DNA of 40,775 nucleotides from Bradyrhizobium jicamae. Its GTDB lineage: Bacteria; Pseudomonadota; Alphaproteobacteria; Rhizobiales; Xanthobacteraceae. The notes below the pieces were generated by a model, which was given only the letters and a program-made list of their open reading frames with translations, did not search any database and had not been told where the DNA came from. Position numbers and translations under genes: made by a program. The stretch spans positions 1-40,775 of the forward strand of contig NZ_JAFCJX010000048.1 in the NCBI RefSeq assembly GCF_018130695.1. Reading direction: 5' to 3'. Within the stretch, counting starts at the first letter, position 1. Every line of letters starts with the position of its first letter. Positions 25,030 to 33,212 of the stretch are shown here, piece by piece.

Positions 25030-25196
25030 GCGTTCCTCGGGAGTGGGACGGCTCGCCAAGCGCCCTGTTCGCCTCGTCAAGAAGCCAATGAGGGCTCTAC
25101 GGTCAGAGTTCACGCGCGGCGCGGACGCCCGCGCCGCTTGAGCTGCGATTTCACGTGACCTGGTTTCTCATCCGCGACGCTTCTTCGCACGCCGGC

Positions 25197-25283
25197 TTAG
25201 TGGTGCCAGAAGATCGCCAACAGCAGAATGATCGGTAGCGGTATGCCTAGCAGCCACAACAATGCGCCTCGTCCAAAGCCCAT
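25197..25283 (-). CDS. 28-aa membrane peptide
   Basis: ATG at 25283 follows GGAGGAG seven bases upstream, the strongest ribosome site in this part of the window. The peptide starts MGFGRGALLWLLGIPLPIIL and continues in one hydrophobic helix to a C-terminal His-His. No family is recognised. It precedes the Nramp-like gene by about 170 bp on the same strand and has a possible EcfG promoter upstream. Such peptides can act as subunits or regulators of membrane proteins, but this is inference. Confidence 0.6.
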   Translation of the reverse strand: MGFGRGALLWLLGIPLPIILLLAIFWHH

Positions 25284-25316
25284 GGCTTTCTCCTCCATCA
25301 TCTGTCCCGCGCGTCC

Positions 25317-25342
25317 AACGCATTCGTCCGTGGGACCGTTCC
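25317..25342 (-). promoter_or_regulatory. Possible EcfG-type promoter (18-bp spacer)
   Basis: GGAAC-N18-GTT on the minus strand, with C before GTT, ends 34 bp before the 28-aa peptide gene. It overlaps the inverted repeat at 25335-25356. Confidence 0.45.
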
Positions 25343-25356
25343 TTCCCAGGAACGGT
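25335..25356. repeat. Perfect inverted repeat with a -35 element in each arm
   Basis: ACCGTTCC and GGAACGGT flank a 6-bp centre. The left arm supplies the GGAAC of the minus-strand promoter. The right arm has GGAAC on the plus strand, but no GTT at proper spacing follows it. Confidence 0.5.
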
Positions 25357-25468
25357 TTTCGCGGCGTTTGATTGAAAGACCGGCACCGCCTCTGCTTCCA
25401 ATCGTTTTCGTTAGGTGGATTGGTGCAGGGCGATAGTGGCATTTTACGACAGGAGGCCAGTGCGATCG

Positions 25469-26023
25469 ATGGCTATACGCGTCCATCCTTTGTCCGCCGA
25501 TATCGAACTCGCGCGTGCGATAACGCGCAATACTCGGCCCCTGCCTGAAAACTTGTCTTCGATCATCACGTGGGGAGCCGATGGACATTTCCTGACGGCG
25601 CTTGCTGTCGGATGGTGGCTCTGGTCGCGTTTTAAGCCACCCGGGCAGCGACGGGCAAGCGATCATGTTCTGCTGACGACGCTTGCCGCGATCGCGTTGC
25701 CGCACCTTTTGAAAACTCAGTTCGATCAGGTCCGGCCCGATCGCTGCACGGTGCGCGGCCATCTGCATGGCATTCCACTCTCGGGCAAGGCGCTGGATGC
25801 GTTTCCTTCAGGCCACGCCCTGCATGTTGGAGCCCTTGCTTCCGCCGCCACCGAATTGCCGCGCGCGAAGAGAAACCTCGTCTGGGCCCTGAGTGCCGTG
25901 CTTGTCTCGACAGGCATCATTTTGCTGGCTCACTGGGCGAGCGACGTGGTCGCAGGTTTGGCGATCGGCGCGCTCCTCGAGCGCGTGATGCGGCGGCTGA
26001 GCGGCTTCGGTAGGACGCGCTAG
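25469..26023 (+). CDS. PAP2-family phosphatase
   Basis: The protein has 184 residues from ATG 25469. A GTG at 25460, closer to the AGGAGG site, is an alternative start. The three PAP2 motifs are present in order: KTQFDQVRPDR, FPSGHALH and HWASDVVAG with the catalytic histidine. Several membrane helices surround them (FLTALAVGWWLWS, LVWALSAVLVSTGIILLA). Such enzymes dephosphorylate lipid phosphates such as undecaprenyl pyrophosphate or phosphatidic acid at the membrane. The next gene follows after 2 bp. Confidence 0.88.
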   Translation: MAIRVHPLSADIELARAITRNTRPLPENLSSIITWGADGHFLTALAVGWWLWSRFKPPGQRRASDHVLLTTLAAIALPHLLKTQFDQVRPDRCTVRGHLHGIPLSGKALDAFPSGHALHVGALASAATELPRAKRNLVWALSAVLVSTGIILLAHWASDVVAGLAIGALLERVMRRLSGFGRTR

Positions 26024-26025
26024 TC

Positions 26026-26634
26026 ATGGGGCAGCTGCTTGCACCGCTCGGTTCACACGCTGTCCATCTTTGCATCGACATGCAGCGACTGTTCGCACCC
26101 GGCGCTCCATGGGCAACTCCCTGGATGGAGCGGATGCTACCCGAGGCGGTCAGGCTGATCGCCCATGCACCGCAGCGCACCGTTTTTACGCGCTTCATTC
26201 CGGTCCGCAACCAAGCCGAAGCGCGCGGCGTATGGAAGGCCTATTACGAGAAATGGGAATGCGTCACGCGCGACAAGCTTGATCCGAAATTGCTCGAATT
26301 GATGCCCGCCTTGGCCCGCTTCGTGCCGCCAGGGGTGATAATCGACAGGCAGGCCTATTGCGCTTTTGCCCTAGGAAAGCTGCAAGCATTTCTGGATGAG
26401 CATCAGGTCAACACGCTGATCGTATCCGGCGGCGAGACCGATGTTTGTGTGCTAGCTACCGTGCTAGCGGCGGTCGATATCGGCTATCGCGTGATCCTCG
26501 CCGAGGACGCGCTCTGTAGCTCATCCGATGAAAGTCATGATGCGTTGCTCGATCTCTACACCAAGCGCTTCAGCCTGCAGATCGAGGTGGCGCCGGTTGA
26601 ATGTATCCTCGCAAGCTGGCCGGTCTATGACTGA
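26026..26634 (+). CDS. Isochorismatase-family cysteine hydrolase
   Basis: The 202-residue protein has the catalytic triad layout of this fold: aspartate in VHLCIDMQRLF, a lysine region near PPGVIIDRQAYCAF (the usual lysine position is Arg/Gln here), and the nucleophilic cysteine in SGGETDVCVLATVLAA. Isochorismatase-like enzymes hydrolyse amides such as nicotinamide or small ureides; the substrate is not predictable. It starts 2 bp after the PAP2 gene, so the two probably share a transcript. Confidence 0.88.
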   Translation: MGQLLAPLGSHAVHLCIDMQRLFAPGAPWATPWMERMLPEAVRLIAHAPQRTVFTRFIPVRNQAEARGVWKAYYEKWECVTRDKLDPKLLELMPALARFVPPGVIIDRQAYCAFALGKLQAFLDEHQVNTLIVSGGETDVCVLATVLAAVDIGYRVILAEDALCSSSDESHDALLDLYTKRFSLQIEVAPVECILASWPVYD

Positions 26635-26749
26635 GTTGCCCGGTTGTTGCGGTATTGGAACTTTTTGACGCGTTTAACTTAGGTTAGACTTTCGATCTTC
26701 CAGGCGAATTCTCCATTTAGATCAACAGGCTTGAATTAAGCCGGATCAC

Positions 26750-28192
26750 ATGGCCCCATGGGCGGGCGTCCCGCCCATCAGGATCGAAGCTGTGAGCCGC
26801 ACGAAAAGAAGCCTTGGGCAATTGCTTCTCGCCGCCACGCTGTTTACGGCGGCGACGGCGTCCGGTCAGGAAAACAAGAAGACCGACGACGACAAACCGG
26901 CCGATCCCGACACGGGCGAAAGTACCGTGGAGGAAAAGACGCTTGGTCTCCTCCCCAATCCCCTGCAAAAATATGGCGTCAAGTTTGCGGCGACCTACAT
27001 TGGCGAAGTTCTGGGCAACCCCACGGGCGGGCTGAAACAGGGATCTGTGTATGAAGGCCGCCTGAATCTGGCCGTTGACGTAGACCTTCAAAAGCTCGCT
27101 AGTCTCGACCAATTGACATTCCATGCCAACATGTTCCAGATTCATGGCGGTGGGCTATCTCGCGGGAGCCTGCAGAATTATTTCGTGGTCAGCGGCATCG
27201 AGGCGTTGCCGTCCACGCGTCTCTACGAGGCCTATTTCGAAAAGCAGTGGGGCAACAAGAAGGTCTCGCTCAAGGCCGGTCAGCTTGCTGCCGACAGCGA
27301 GTTCTTCAACACCAAATATACCGACGTGCTGACGAACGCCTCGATGGGCTGGCCGGCAATCACCTCGCTGGATCTGCCGAGCGGCGGTCCATCCCCTCCC
27401 TTGGCCGCGATGGGAGCCCGGCTTCTCGTCAACGTCACTGATCAGTTGTCTGTGCTCGGTGGCATCTTCGATGGCGACCAGGCTGGGCCCGGCCTTGGCG
27501 ATCCGCAGGAGCGCAACCGGTATGGCGTCAATTTCCGCGTCAACGATCCGCCCCTCCTGCTCGGTCAGATCCAGTATGCCTGGAACAACACAAAGGGCGA
27601 TCCGAATCCCGCTGGCCAAATCAAGTTCGGCGGCTGGCGACATTTTGGGTCTTTCGCCGATCAGAGATTTTCGTCCAATGGTGTCTCGTTAGCGTCGCCA
27701 ACCAGCAGCGGCGAACCCTTGCTCCTAGCGGGCGATATCGGTGGCTGGATGGTGTTTGAGCAGAAACTCTATCGTGTGCCGAACAGCGATGATCGCGGCA
27801 TCGGCATTTTTGCGCGCGTCTCGGGCGCGCCAGCGGACCGCAATCTGATCGATCGCTATGTCGACGCCGGCATCGAATTCATTGGACTCAGCGACCAGCG
27901 CCCCGATGACAAGTTCGGCATTGCGGCCGGCTACGCGCACGTGTCAAAACGCGCACAAGCGCTGGATGCCGATTATCGCGCGCTTGTTAGTCCTAATTGG
28001 CCGATGCGAAGTTTCGAGGGGCTGCTCACAGCCGTGTATCAATACCAGATCAGAGATGGATGGACGTTGCAGCCCAATCTCCAGTACATCATCCATCCGG
28101 GCGGAGGTGCCACCAGCCCATCGAGCGCTGTGCCCGGCAAGGTTCTTCATAACGCGACTGTCCTTGGCCTGCGTACGACGCTGAAGTTCTAA
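26750..28192 (+). CDS. OprB-family carbohydrate porin
   Basis: The 480-residue product from ATG 26750 includes a leader. GTG 26792, starting SRTKRSLGQLLLAAT, gives a cleaner signal peptide, so the start is uncertain. After cleavage near ASGQ, an acidic linker leads to KYGVKFAATYIGEVLGNPTG, the start of the OprB beta-barrel, followed by alternating strands (VYEGRLNLAVDVDLQKL) and the C-terminal TVLGLRTTLKF ending in Phe, as outer-membrane proteins do. OprB porins pass sugars across the outer membrane. No sugar transporter is adjacent. Confidence 0.88.
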   Translation: MAPWAGVPPIRIEAVSRTKRSLGQLLLAATLFTAATASGQENKKTDDDKPADPDTGESTVEEKTLGLLPNPLQKYGVKFAATYIGEVLGNPTGGLKQGSVYEGRLNLAVDVDLQKLASLDQLTFHANMFQIHGGGLSRGSLQNYFVVSGIEALPSTRLYEAYFEKQWGNKKVSLKAGQLAADSEFFNTKYTDVLTNASMGWPAITSLDLPSGGPSPPLAAMGARLLVNVTDQLSVLGGIFDGDQAGPGLGDPQERNRYGVNFRVNDPPLLLGQIQYAWNNTKGDPNPAGQIKFGGWRHFGSFADQRFSSNGVSLASPTSSGEPLLLAGDIGGWMVFEQKLYRVPNSDDRGIGIFARVSGAPADRNLIDRYVDAGIEFIGLSDQRPDDKFGIAAGYAHVSKRAQALDADYRALVSPNWPMRSFEGLLTAVYQYQIRDGWTLQPNLQYIIHPGGGATSPSSAVPGKVLHNATVLGLRTTLKF

Positions 28193-28435
28193 TTCGATCG
28201 CGACACAAGCTCGTGGGATGAGCTACGCAATTCCTTGAGTTTTGGCGGGACCTGTATCGCTGCTCAGTCACTAGCTGACTTAGTCCATAGCAATGGATTA
28301 GCGAATCCAACGTAAGTCGTCGACGACTAGTCTCGAAGGTGACCAACATGCTTGGTTGAGTGGTCACTTCCGAACCAACTGGGCCGAAGCCCCTTCCGCA
28401 AGAAAGGCGGTGCCGACTAGAGATTGCGACCCAAC
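28193..28435. other. Convergent intergenic region
   Basis: The stretch separates the converging porin and BrkB genes. No gene, hairpin terminator or repeat is evident. Confidence 0.4.
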
Positions 28436-29353
28436 CTATGCGGGCCGCCAGCCCTCGGACTGGTCAGGTGGCGGAAGGTCGGGCACCGCTGCTCCGTTAG
28501 GTATTTTTCGGTCGTCCTCTTCCAGCCGAAGCGGTGGCCCTGAGATGGCGCGCGTGATCTCAGCGCCGAACAGAAGGATCTGAGCGGAGTAGTACGACCA
28601 CAGCAGCACCAGCAAAAGGGCGCCGGCGGCGCCGTAAGCCGAGCTCGCCGCCGTCGTGCCGAGATACCACCCGATCAGCGACTTGCCGACCACGAACAGC
28701 ACCGCGGTCGCAAGCGCTCCTACGGCGACGTCGCGCCACCCGAGATCGATGTCGGGAAGTACCTTGAATATCGCTCCGAACAGTACGCTGAACAGGCCGA
28801 GGGACACGATGGTGTTGAGCGCTGCCAAGAGCAGGGGAGCGAGAGCGCTCCTATCCCCGAGGTAGGTGCCGAACGCCGACAACATCGCGCTTGCGGCAAG
28901 CGAGACCATCAGCAGGAAGCCGAGGGCGGCCACCAAACCAAGGCTTGCGGCGCGGGCCCGGAGCAAGGACAACCACGGCAGATCGCGGGCTTCGACGTCC
29001 CAGGTCCTATTCAGGCCGGCCTGCATCTCGCTGAACACGCCGGAGGCCGTGACGAGCACGGCGAGGACGCCGACGATGGACGCCGTCGCGCCCGAGGTCT
29101 TGTCGCTCGACTTGGCCAGCATTGTTTGGATGAACTCGGCGCCCTGCAGCCCGAACAGTCCGCCCAATTCCTTTACGAGGCTGCCTCGTACCGCATCATC
29201 GCCAAAGACGAGACCCGCGATGGCGACGACGATGAGCAGGACGGGTGCTAGCGAGGTCACGACGTAGAAGGCGATGGCCGCGCCGCGGCTCAGAGCCTCG
29301 TGCGCGATGTATCCGCTCACCGCGCGCTTCAGTATCGTCCAGGTCGACTGCAT
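28436..29353 (-). CDS. YihY/BrkB-family inner-membrane protein
   Basis: ATG at 29353 follows GGAGGAGG, so the longer upstream frame is rejected. The 305-residue protein has about six helices and the conserved family core: SRGAAIAFYVVTSLAPVLLI, NRTWDVE, LPDIDLGWRDVAVGALATAV and SSAYGAAGALLLVLLWSYYS. The C-terminus is a Pro-rich cytoplasmic tail. The family was once called ribonuclease BN in error; its function is unknown, with links to serum resistance in Bordetella. A CGAAC-N17-GTT sequence lies about 100 bp upstream, too weak to call a promoter. Confidence 0.9.
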   Translation of the reverse strand: MQSTWTILKRAVSGYIAHEALSRGAAIAFYVVTSLAPVLLIVVAIAGLVFGDDAVRGSLVKELGGLFGLQGAEFIQTMLAKSSDKTSGATASIVGVLAVLVTASGVFSEMQAGLNRTWDVEARDLPWLSLLRARAASLGLVAALGFLLMVSLAASAMLSAFGTYLGDRSALAPLLLAALNTIVSLGLFSVLFGAIFKVLPDIDLGWRDVAVGALATAVLFVVGKSLIGWYLGTTAASSAYGAAGALLLVLLWSYYSAQILLFGAEITRAISGPPLRLEEDDRKIPNGAAVPDLPPPDQSEGWRPA

Positions 29354-29812
29354 GTTCGCACCTCCTCCGGGAGTCCAAAGTCGCGCCGGGTCGTTCTGGC
29401 ATCGAGCGGCGCCGCAAGGACGATTGCCGGGCAATCCTTGCTCTCAGTGCGGCCAGGTCGACGAAAACGTTTGCCTGCCGGCGAAGTTCGTCAGCGATCA
29501 TCGGTGGACGGCTGGCGATGGTGGACACGACGGTGACCCGCCCCCCATGCCGTGCCGGTTCCTAGCCGCAGCCGGTCGTGCATCACGTCGCGTCATCCGG
29601 TTCGCAAATTTTCCCTTCATCATGGAGTAGCGGAGGAGAGGGCAGAGGAACTTGGATTGCAATGCGGGCGTTTTGCGTTTTGCGGAGCTTTGCATGCCCA
29701 GCATCTCACTAGGGTAGAGGCCGAGATCTGCACCAGGCAGCATCACTTGACGGCTGCCATCACTGCACTGCCCTAGGCATCCATCGAGTATGAGATTGCT
29801 ATTGAGGTCGTT
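29354..29812. other. Gene-free divergent region
   Basis: No gene is supported. A minus-strand open frame near 29498-29746 has no ribosome site and a composition unlike a protein. Confidence 0.4.
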
Positions 29813-29995
29813 ATGAACACAATCAATCCGGACCGCTTGGCGGCAATGGGCGAGAGGCGGAGGGAAGTAATTGAACGGATCCTAGGCTACCGACTTCTTG
29901 CCGAACGGATCACCGACCCGCAGACCTTGGATGCCATCCGGCGCCTAATCGAAGAGCTGGAAGCTCAATTGAAAGATTTGCCTTCGGACAGTTAA
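29813..29995 (+). CDS. Small helical hypothetical protein
   Basis: GAGGT precedes the ATG. The 60-residue product starts MNTINPDRLAAMGERRREVI and is almost entirely helical, with an amphipathic segment DAIRRLIEELEAQLKDL. It resembles small coiled-coil regulators or toxin-antitoxin partners in build only. No family is recognised. Confidence 0.55.
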   Translation: MNTINPDRLAAMGERRREVIERILGYRLLAERITDPQTLDAIRRLIEELEAQLKDLPSDS

Positions 29996-30188
29996 GGCCG
30001 CTCCGGAAGGACCAAGACTGTGTTCGCTGGCTCAGAAGCTTGTGTTCACTTTTGCACTTATGAATTGCTCGCGCCCGCTGACCGGGAAATCTAGGTAAGT
30101 GTTCTGTTGCGCAGGCGAGCGCCGAGATGCCTTGGTCGGGGCGTGCGAGGGCGTTCGTAATCCTCTCTTCGTCTAGGGTCGGGAAAAA

Positions 30189-30203
30189 CCGGAAACTTTC
30201 CGG
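30189..30203. promoter_or_regulatory. 15-bp perfect palindrome upstream of a small operon
   Basis: CCGGAAA-C-TTTCCGG has 7-bp arms. It lies 49 bp before the gene at 30252, in a position suited to an operator. The bound protein is unknown. No canonical EcfG site is present here. Confidence 0.45.
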
Positions 30204-30251
30204 AGTGCATCAAGTTGGTTAGCGACTGGGTTCGATCTCCGGAGAGTGAGC

Positions 30252-30476
30252 ATGGTCGACGAAGTCGTCTTGAAGAACGCCACGGAGACAGCTTGGGCAG
30301 TCTACCGAGCGAGGCATCCAGAGGTCGACACTCGCGACAGCCGGCGGTGCCTGCTGCGGCGCCATCTGCACGGGAGATGGGAGGAGGGGAAGGGCGATAC
30401 CGAAGAACTCGCCAGCTTCGGGATAGCTTACCTGAACCAGCAACCGGCGACGAATGTTGATGAGGACGAATGTTGA
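30252..30476 (+). CDS. Conserved small hypothetical protein
   Basis: CCGGAGAG precedes the ATG at 30252. An in-frame ATG two codons upstream is less well placed. The 74-residue product reads MVDEVVLKNATETAWAVYRA and contains TRDSRRCLLRRHLHGRW, a pattern I recall from short Bradyrhizobium proteins of unknown function (DSRRC...L...GRW). It overlaps the next gene by one base (TGATG). Confidence 0.65.
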   Translation: MVDEVVLKNATETAWAVYRARHPEVDTRDSRRCLLRRHLHGRWEEGKGDTEELASFGIAYLNQQPATNVDEDEC

Positions 30477-30604
30477 TGAGTATGAAAATGCTCGTCGCCT
30501 GCGTAGCCCGCGGAAGCACAAGGCCCATTTGGACGCTGCTCGCGATTTCGTTTCTCATTTCCGCGGGCATTGTGTTGGGCCTGCGGACCATATTCGGGAT
30601 TTAA
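30476..30604 (+). CDS. 42-aa single-helix membrane peptide
   Basis: The ATG overlaps the previous stop (TGATG), which suggests translational coupling. The peptide starts MSMKMLVACVARGSTRPIWT and has a hydrophobic helix (LLAISFLISAGIVLGL) ending RTIFGI. No family is recognised. A glycosyltransferase gene begins 4 bp after its stop, so all three are probably one transcript. Confidence 0.5.
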   Translation: MSMKMLVACVARGSTRPIWTLLAISFLISAGIVLGLRTIFGI

Positions 30605-30608
30605 TTCG

Positions 30609-31696
30609 ATGCGGATCGCTCAGGTTGCCCCATTGGCCGAGAGCGTTCCTCCGAAGCTGTACGGTGGTACCGAACGGGTGATCGCCTGGCTGGTGGACGA
30701 ACTGGTTGATCTCGGACACGACGTCACCCTGTTCGCAAGCGGGGATTCAAATACGAAGGCAAAGCTCCACGCAGTGTGGCCGCGCGCGCTCCGCCTGGGA
30801 CGGAGGGGCGTCGATCCGAACGCCGCCAGCGCGCTGATGATCGAAGCGATCGCGGAGCGCGCACGCGAATTCGACGTGATCCACTCCCATATCGACTGGC
30901 TGCCGCTGCCGGTCCTGAGCCGGATCGGCGTGCCGTTTTTAACGACCATGCACGGCCGGCTCGACCTTGTAGGGCTATCCGAAGTGATCGGGGCTTTTCC
31001 GCAGGCCCCCTTCGTCTCCATCTCCAATAACCAGCGGCGTCCGCTGCAGATGCGAATTGGATGGCCACGATTCCGCACGGTCTGCCCAAGGACCAGTTTC
31101 GGCCATCCTACGAACCGGGTTCGTACCTGGCCTTTCTAGGGCGGCTGACGGCCGAGAAGGGGCCTGAAGTCGCAATTCGTATCGCACGCGCTGTGCGGAT
31201 GCCGCTGCGGATTGCGGCCAAGATACCTCGCGCGGAGACGGCCTACTTCAAGAAGAAGCTTGAACCCGAAATCGACGGCGAGGCGATCCAGCTCGTGGGC
31301 GAGGTGGACGAAATCCGGAAGCAGCCGTTCCTCGCGGATGCCGCCGCCCTGCTGTTTCCGATCGATTGGCCCGAGCCTTTCGGGCTTGTCATGATCGAGT
31401 CAATGGCGTGCGGGACGCCCGTGATCGCTTACCGCTCTGGATCGGTGCCAGAGGTGGTGGAGGATGGCGTGACCGGCTTCATCGTGGACGGCGAGGAGCA
31501 GGCGATCCGAGCGGTAAGCGAAGTGGGCCGGCTCGACCGAAGAATGGTTCGCGCTCGGTTCGAAGAGCGTTTCATCGCGAGCAGAATGGCACGTGAATAC
31601 GAACGCCAGTATCGCGAGCTGGTCGTTCGCGATGACGCCACGCGTGAGCAAACTACTCGGGTGGGCGCGAAGGAGTCGAAAAGCGTCTCGTTTTGA
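30609..31696 (+). pseudogene. GT4-family glycosyltransferase with one frameshift
   Basis: The frame starts MRIAQVAPLAESVPPKLYGG, a classic GT4 N-terminus (PPKxYGGTE). VIHSHIDWLPLPVLSRIGVP and TTMHGRLDL are typical of its N-terminal Rossmann domain. At about 31046-31048 one base is missing, and homology resumes as WMATIPHGLP, then FLGRLTAEKGPEVAIRIA and the donor-site motif EPFGLVMIE with the two catalytic-region glutamates. Repaired length is about 362 residues, normal for the family. It would transfer a sugar from an NDP-sugar to an unknown acceptor. The lesion is a single C in a short run, so sequence error is possible. Confidence 0.85.
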
Positions 31697-31704
31697 TCAC
31701 GACC

Positions 31705-31729
31705 GGAACGGCTACGGGCTCAAGTCGTT
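31705..31729 (+). promoter_or_regulatory. EcfG-type promoter
   Basis: GGAAC-N17-GTT, with C before GTT, ends 21 bp before the small secreted protein gene at 31751. Confidence 0.65.
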
Positions 31730-31750
31730 CATCGTACATCAGGAGGCCTC

Positions 31751-31972
31751 ATGAAACTGATCCTTTCCGGGACGGCAGCTTTTGTCCTTCTCGCGATGCC
31801 AGCTCTCGCGGACGAAGTACCTTCTCCGCAGCCGCAGATCCGGCCGGTCCGCGAATCCCCCGCGGAAACGGCAGACTGCGCAAAGCAAGTTTGGCCACAT
31901 TTTTCGCAGGACTGCCTCCGCTCCCAAGGTAAGGGGATCTCCGTTCGGGTCGTGACCACCGAACGTCGATAA
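31751..31972 (+). CDS. Small secreted hypothetical protein
   Basis: AGGAGG precedes the ATG. The 73-residue product has a signal peptide (MKLILSGTAAFVLLAMPALA) cut before DEV, then a Pro-rich linker and a compact CAKQVWPHFSQDCLR segment with two cysteines 12 residues apart that could form a disulfide. This cysteine motif recurs in small periplasmic Bradyrhizobium proteins of unknown function. Behind an EcfG-type promoter. Confidence 0.7.
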   Translation: MKLILSGTAAFVLLAMPALADEVPSPQPQIRPVRESPAETADCAKQVWPHFSQDCLRSQGKGISVRVVTTERR

Positions 31973-32018
31973 GGGCTGCTGATTCCGATGGATCGAAGCC
32001 ATGCCCGTTCGGAATTCG

Positions 32019-32043
32019 GGAACGAGTGGCAAATCCGGGCGTT
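32019..32043 (+). promoter_or_regulatory. EcfG-type promoter for the PRC-barrel gene
   Basis: GGAAC-N17-GTT, with C before GTT, ends 48 bp before the start at 32092. Confidence 0.7.
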
Positions 32044-32091
32044 AGGGCCGGCATCTGTATAGGTGCGCATTACACCTGGAGGAGAAAATCT

Positions 32092-32604
32092 ATGAAAAGC
32101 TTTCTTGCCGTCGCTCTGCTCGGCACTGCCGTGATCGGCGGCGCTGCGTTTGCGCAATCCGCTCAACCGGCCGATCGCGCTGCGCCGGCTGCCACTGCTC
32201 AACCGGTCGATGCGAAGATGGTTCTCAAGGATAACTGGCGAGCCTCAAAGCTCATGGGCCTGAACGTCTACAACGAAGCCAACGAGAAGCTCGGCGACAT
32301 CAACGAGTTGCTCGTCGACAAGAGCGGCAAGATCAACGCGGTAGTCATCGGCATCGGCGGCTTCCTCGGTATGGGCGAACACGACATCGCGGTCTCGATG
32401 GATAAGCTGAAGTTCGTCGAAGAGCCCGTCCGAACCAGTTCAACCGGCACCTCGACGACGACCCGCGAGACGACCACCGGCGCCGCCTCGACGACTACCA
32501 CGAACCGTAGCACGAACGATTGGGTACCGGATCACGCCGTTATGAGCGGCAACAAGGAGCAGTTGAAGGCACTCCCACAGTTCAAGTACTCAGACTACAA
32601 TTAA
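32092..32604 (+). CDS. Secreted PRC-barrel protein
   Basis: GGAGGAG precedes the ATG at 32092; the longer frame upstream would include the promoter. The 170-residue product has a signal peptide (MKSFLAVALLGTAVIGGAAF), an Ala/Pro linker, then a PRC-barrel domain: WRASKLMGLNVYNEANEKLG, IGIGGFLGMGEHDIAVS and MDKLKF. A Thr/Ser-rich tail and a C-terminal QFKYSDYN follow. Periplasmic PRC-barrel proteins are common in Rhizobiales stress regulons, with unknown role. A strong terminator follows. Confidence 0.85.
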   Translation: MKSFLAVALLGTAVIGGAAFAQSAQPADRAAPAATAQPVDAKMVLKDNWRASKLMGLNVYNEANEKLGDINELLVDKSGKINAVVIGIGGFLGMGEHDIAVSMDKLKFVEEPVRTSSTGTSTTTRETTTGAASTTTTNRSTNDWVPDHAVMSGNKEQLKALPQFKYSDYN

Positions 32605-32620
32605 CAAAACGCAACGTTGA

Positions 32621-32644
32621 GGGCCTCCATCAGGAGGCCCTTTT
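32621..32644 (+). terminator. Intrinsic terminator of the PRC-barrel gene
   Basis: GGGCCTCC (32621-32628) and GGAGGCCC (32633-32640) form an 8-bp perfect stem with a 4-nt loop, followed by TTTT. Confidence 0.85.
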
Positions 32645-32676
32645 CGTTGAGGAGGTGCTGAAGCTGCCTTTGAAAA

Positions 32677-32708
32677 AACGGCCCGCCTAGAGTGCCGGGC
32701 GGGCCGTT
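32677..32708 (-). terminator. Intrinsic terminator of the small secreted protein gene
   Basis: On the minus strand AACGGCCCGCC pairs perfectly with GGCGGGCCGTT (11 bp, 10-nt loop) and is followed by six T residues. Confidence 0.85.
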
Positions 32709-32768
32709 CGTGGGAGCTTCAATCGCTCAGGCATGTGAACCAGGAAATAGCCAATTGCTGATGCGGGA

Positions 32769-32993
32769 CTACTCGGTGCAGACCTTGGTGGTCTTCACAG
32801 CAGACTCGGCTTCCGTCTTGGTCTTGTAGACGCCATCGCCCACGACTGTCGTGGTCGTCGTCGTAGGCTTGGTGTCGACGACGGTACATTTCTTCGTGGT
32901 CGCGTCGCGAACAATGTAGAACTCGGCTGCGCTGGCGGCCTGCGTGCCGAGGGCGAAAGCGGCGAGAGCGCCGCACATGATCAGTTTCTTCAT
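32769..32993 (-). CDS. Small secreted hypothetical protein, Thr-rich
   Basis: GTTGGAG precedes the ATG at 32993. The 74-residue product has a signal peptide (MKKLIMCGALAAFALGTQAA), then EFYIVRDATTKKCTVVDTKP, a run of threonines, and a conserved GVYKTKTEAESAV ending TKVCTE. The two cysteines flank the Thr run. I know this as a widespread Bradyrhizobium family without assigned function. A broken paralogue lies at 19704-19846. An EcfG-type promoter and a strong terminator frame the gene. Confidence 0.75.
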   Translation of the reverse strand: MKKLIMCGALAAFALGTQAASAAEFYIVRDATTKKCTVVDTKPTTTTTTVVGDGVYKTKTEAESAVKTTKVCTE

Positions 32994-33030
32994 GGTGTCA
33001 TCTCCAACGGTTTCAAAAGTAGCGACTGCC

Positions 33031-33055
33031 AACGAAGAGGCGCGAGTGAAGTTCC
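33031..33055 (-). promoter_or_regulatory. EcfG-type promoter
   Basis: GGAAC-N17-GTT on the minus strand, with C before GTT, ends 37 bp before the start at 32993. Confidence 0.7.
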
Positions 33056-33157
33056 GATTGTTCCCGACGCTAAATGAGCCGTGCCATTTCGCTACAGCGG
33101 GGATTTCACGTGGTTTCGGGAGATATGCTGGCCCGCTTTACCGCGATTTCCCGAACA

Positions 33158-33183
33158 GGAACCGCACCCCTGGTTCGAGGGTT
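33158..33183 (+). promoter_or_regulatory. Possible EcfG-type promoter (18-bp spacer)
   Basis: GGAAC-N18-GTT ends 29 bp before the large DUF1236 gene. The longer spacer and G before GTT make it weaker than the others. Confidence 0.4.
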
Positions 33184-33212
33184 GATCGACGTCCGCATTT
33201 TGGAGGTTTCAG

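Noticed and set aside
29236..29470. CGAAC-N17-GTT upstream of the BrkB-like gene (about 29470-29495)
   Set aside because: The first base of the -35 element is wrong and the distance is long, so it was not listed as a promoter.
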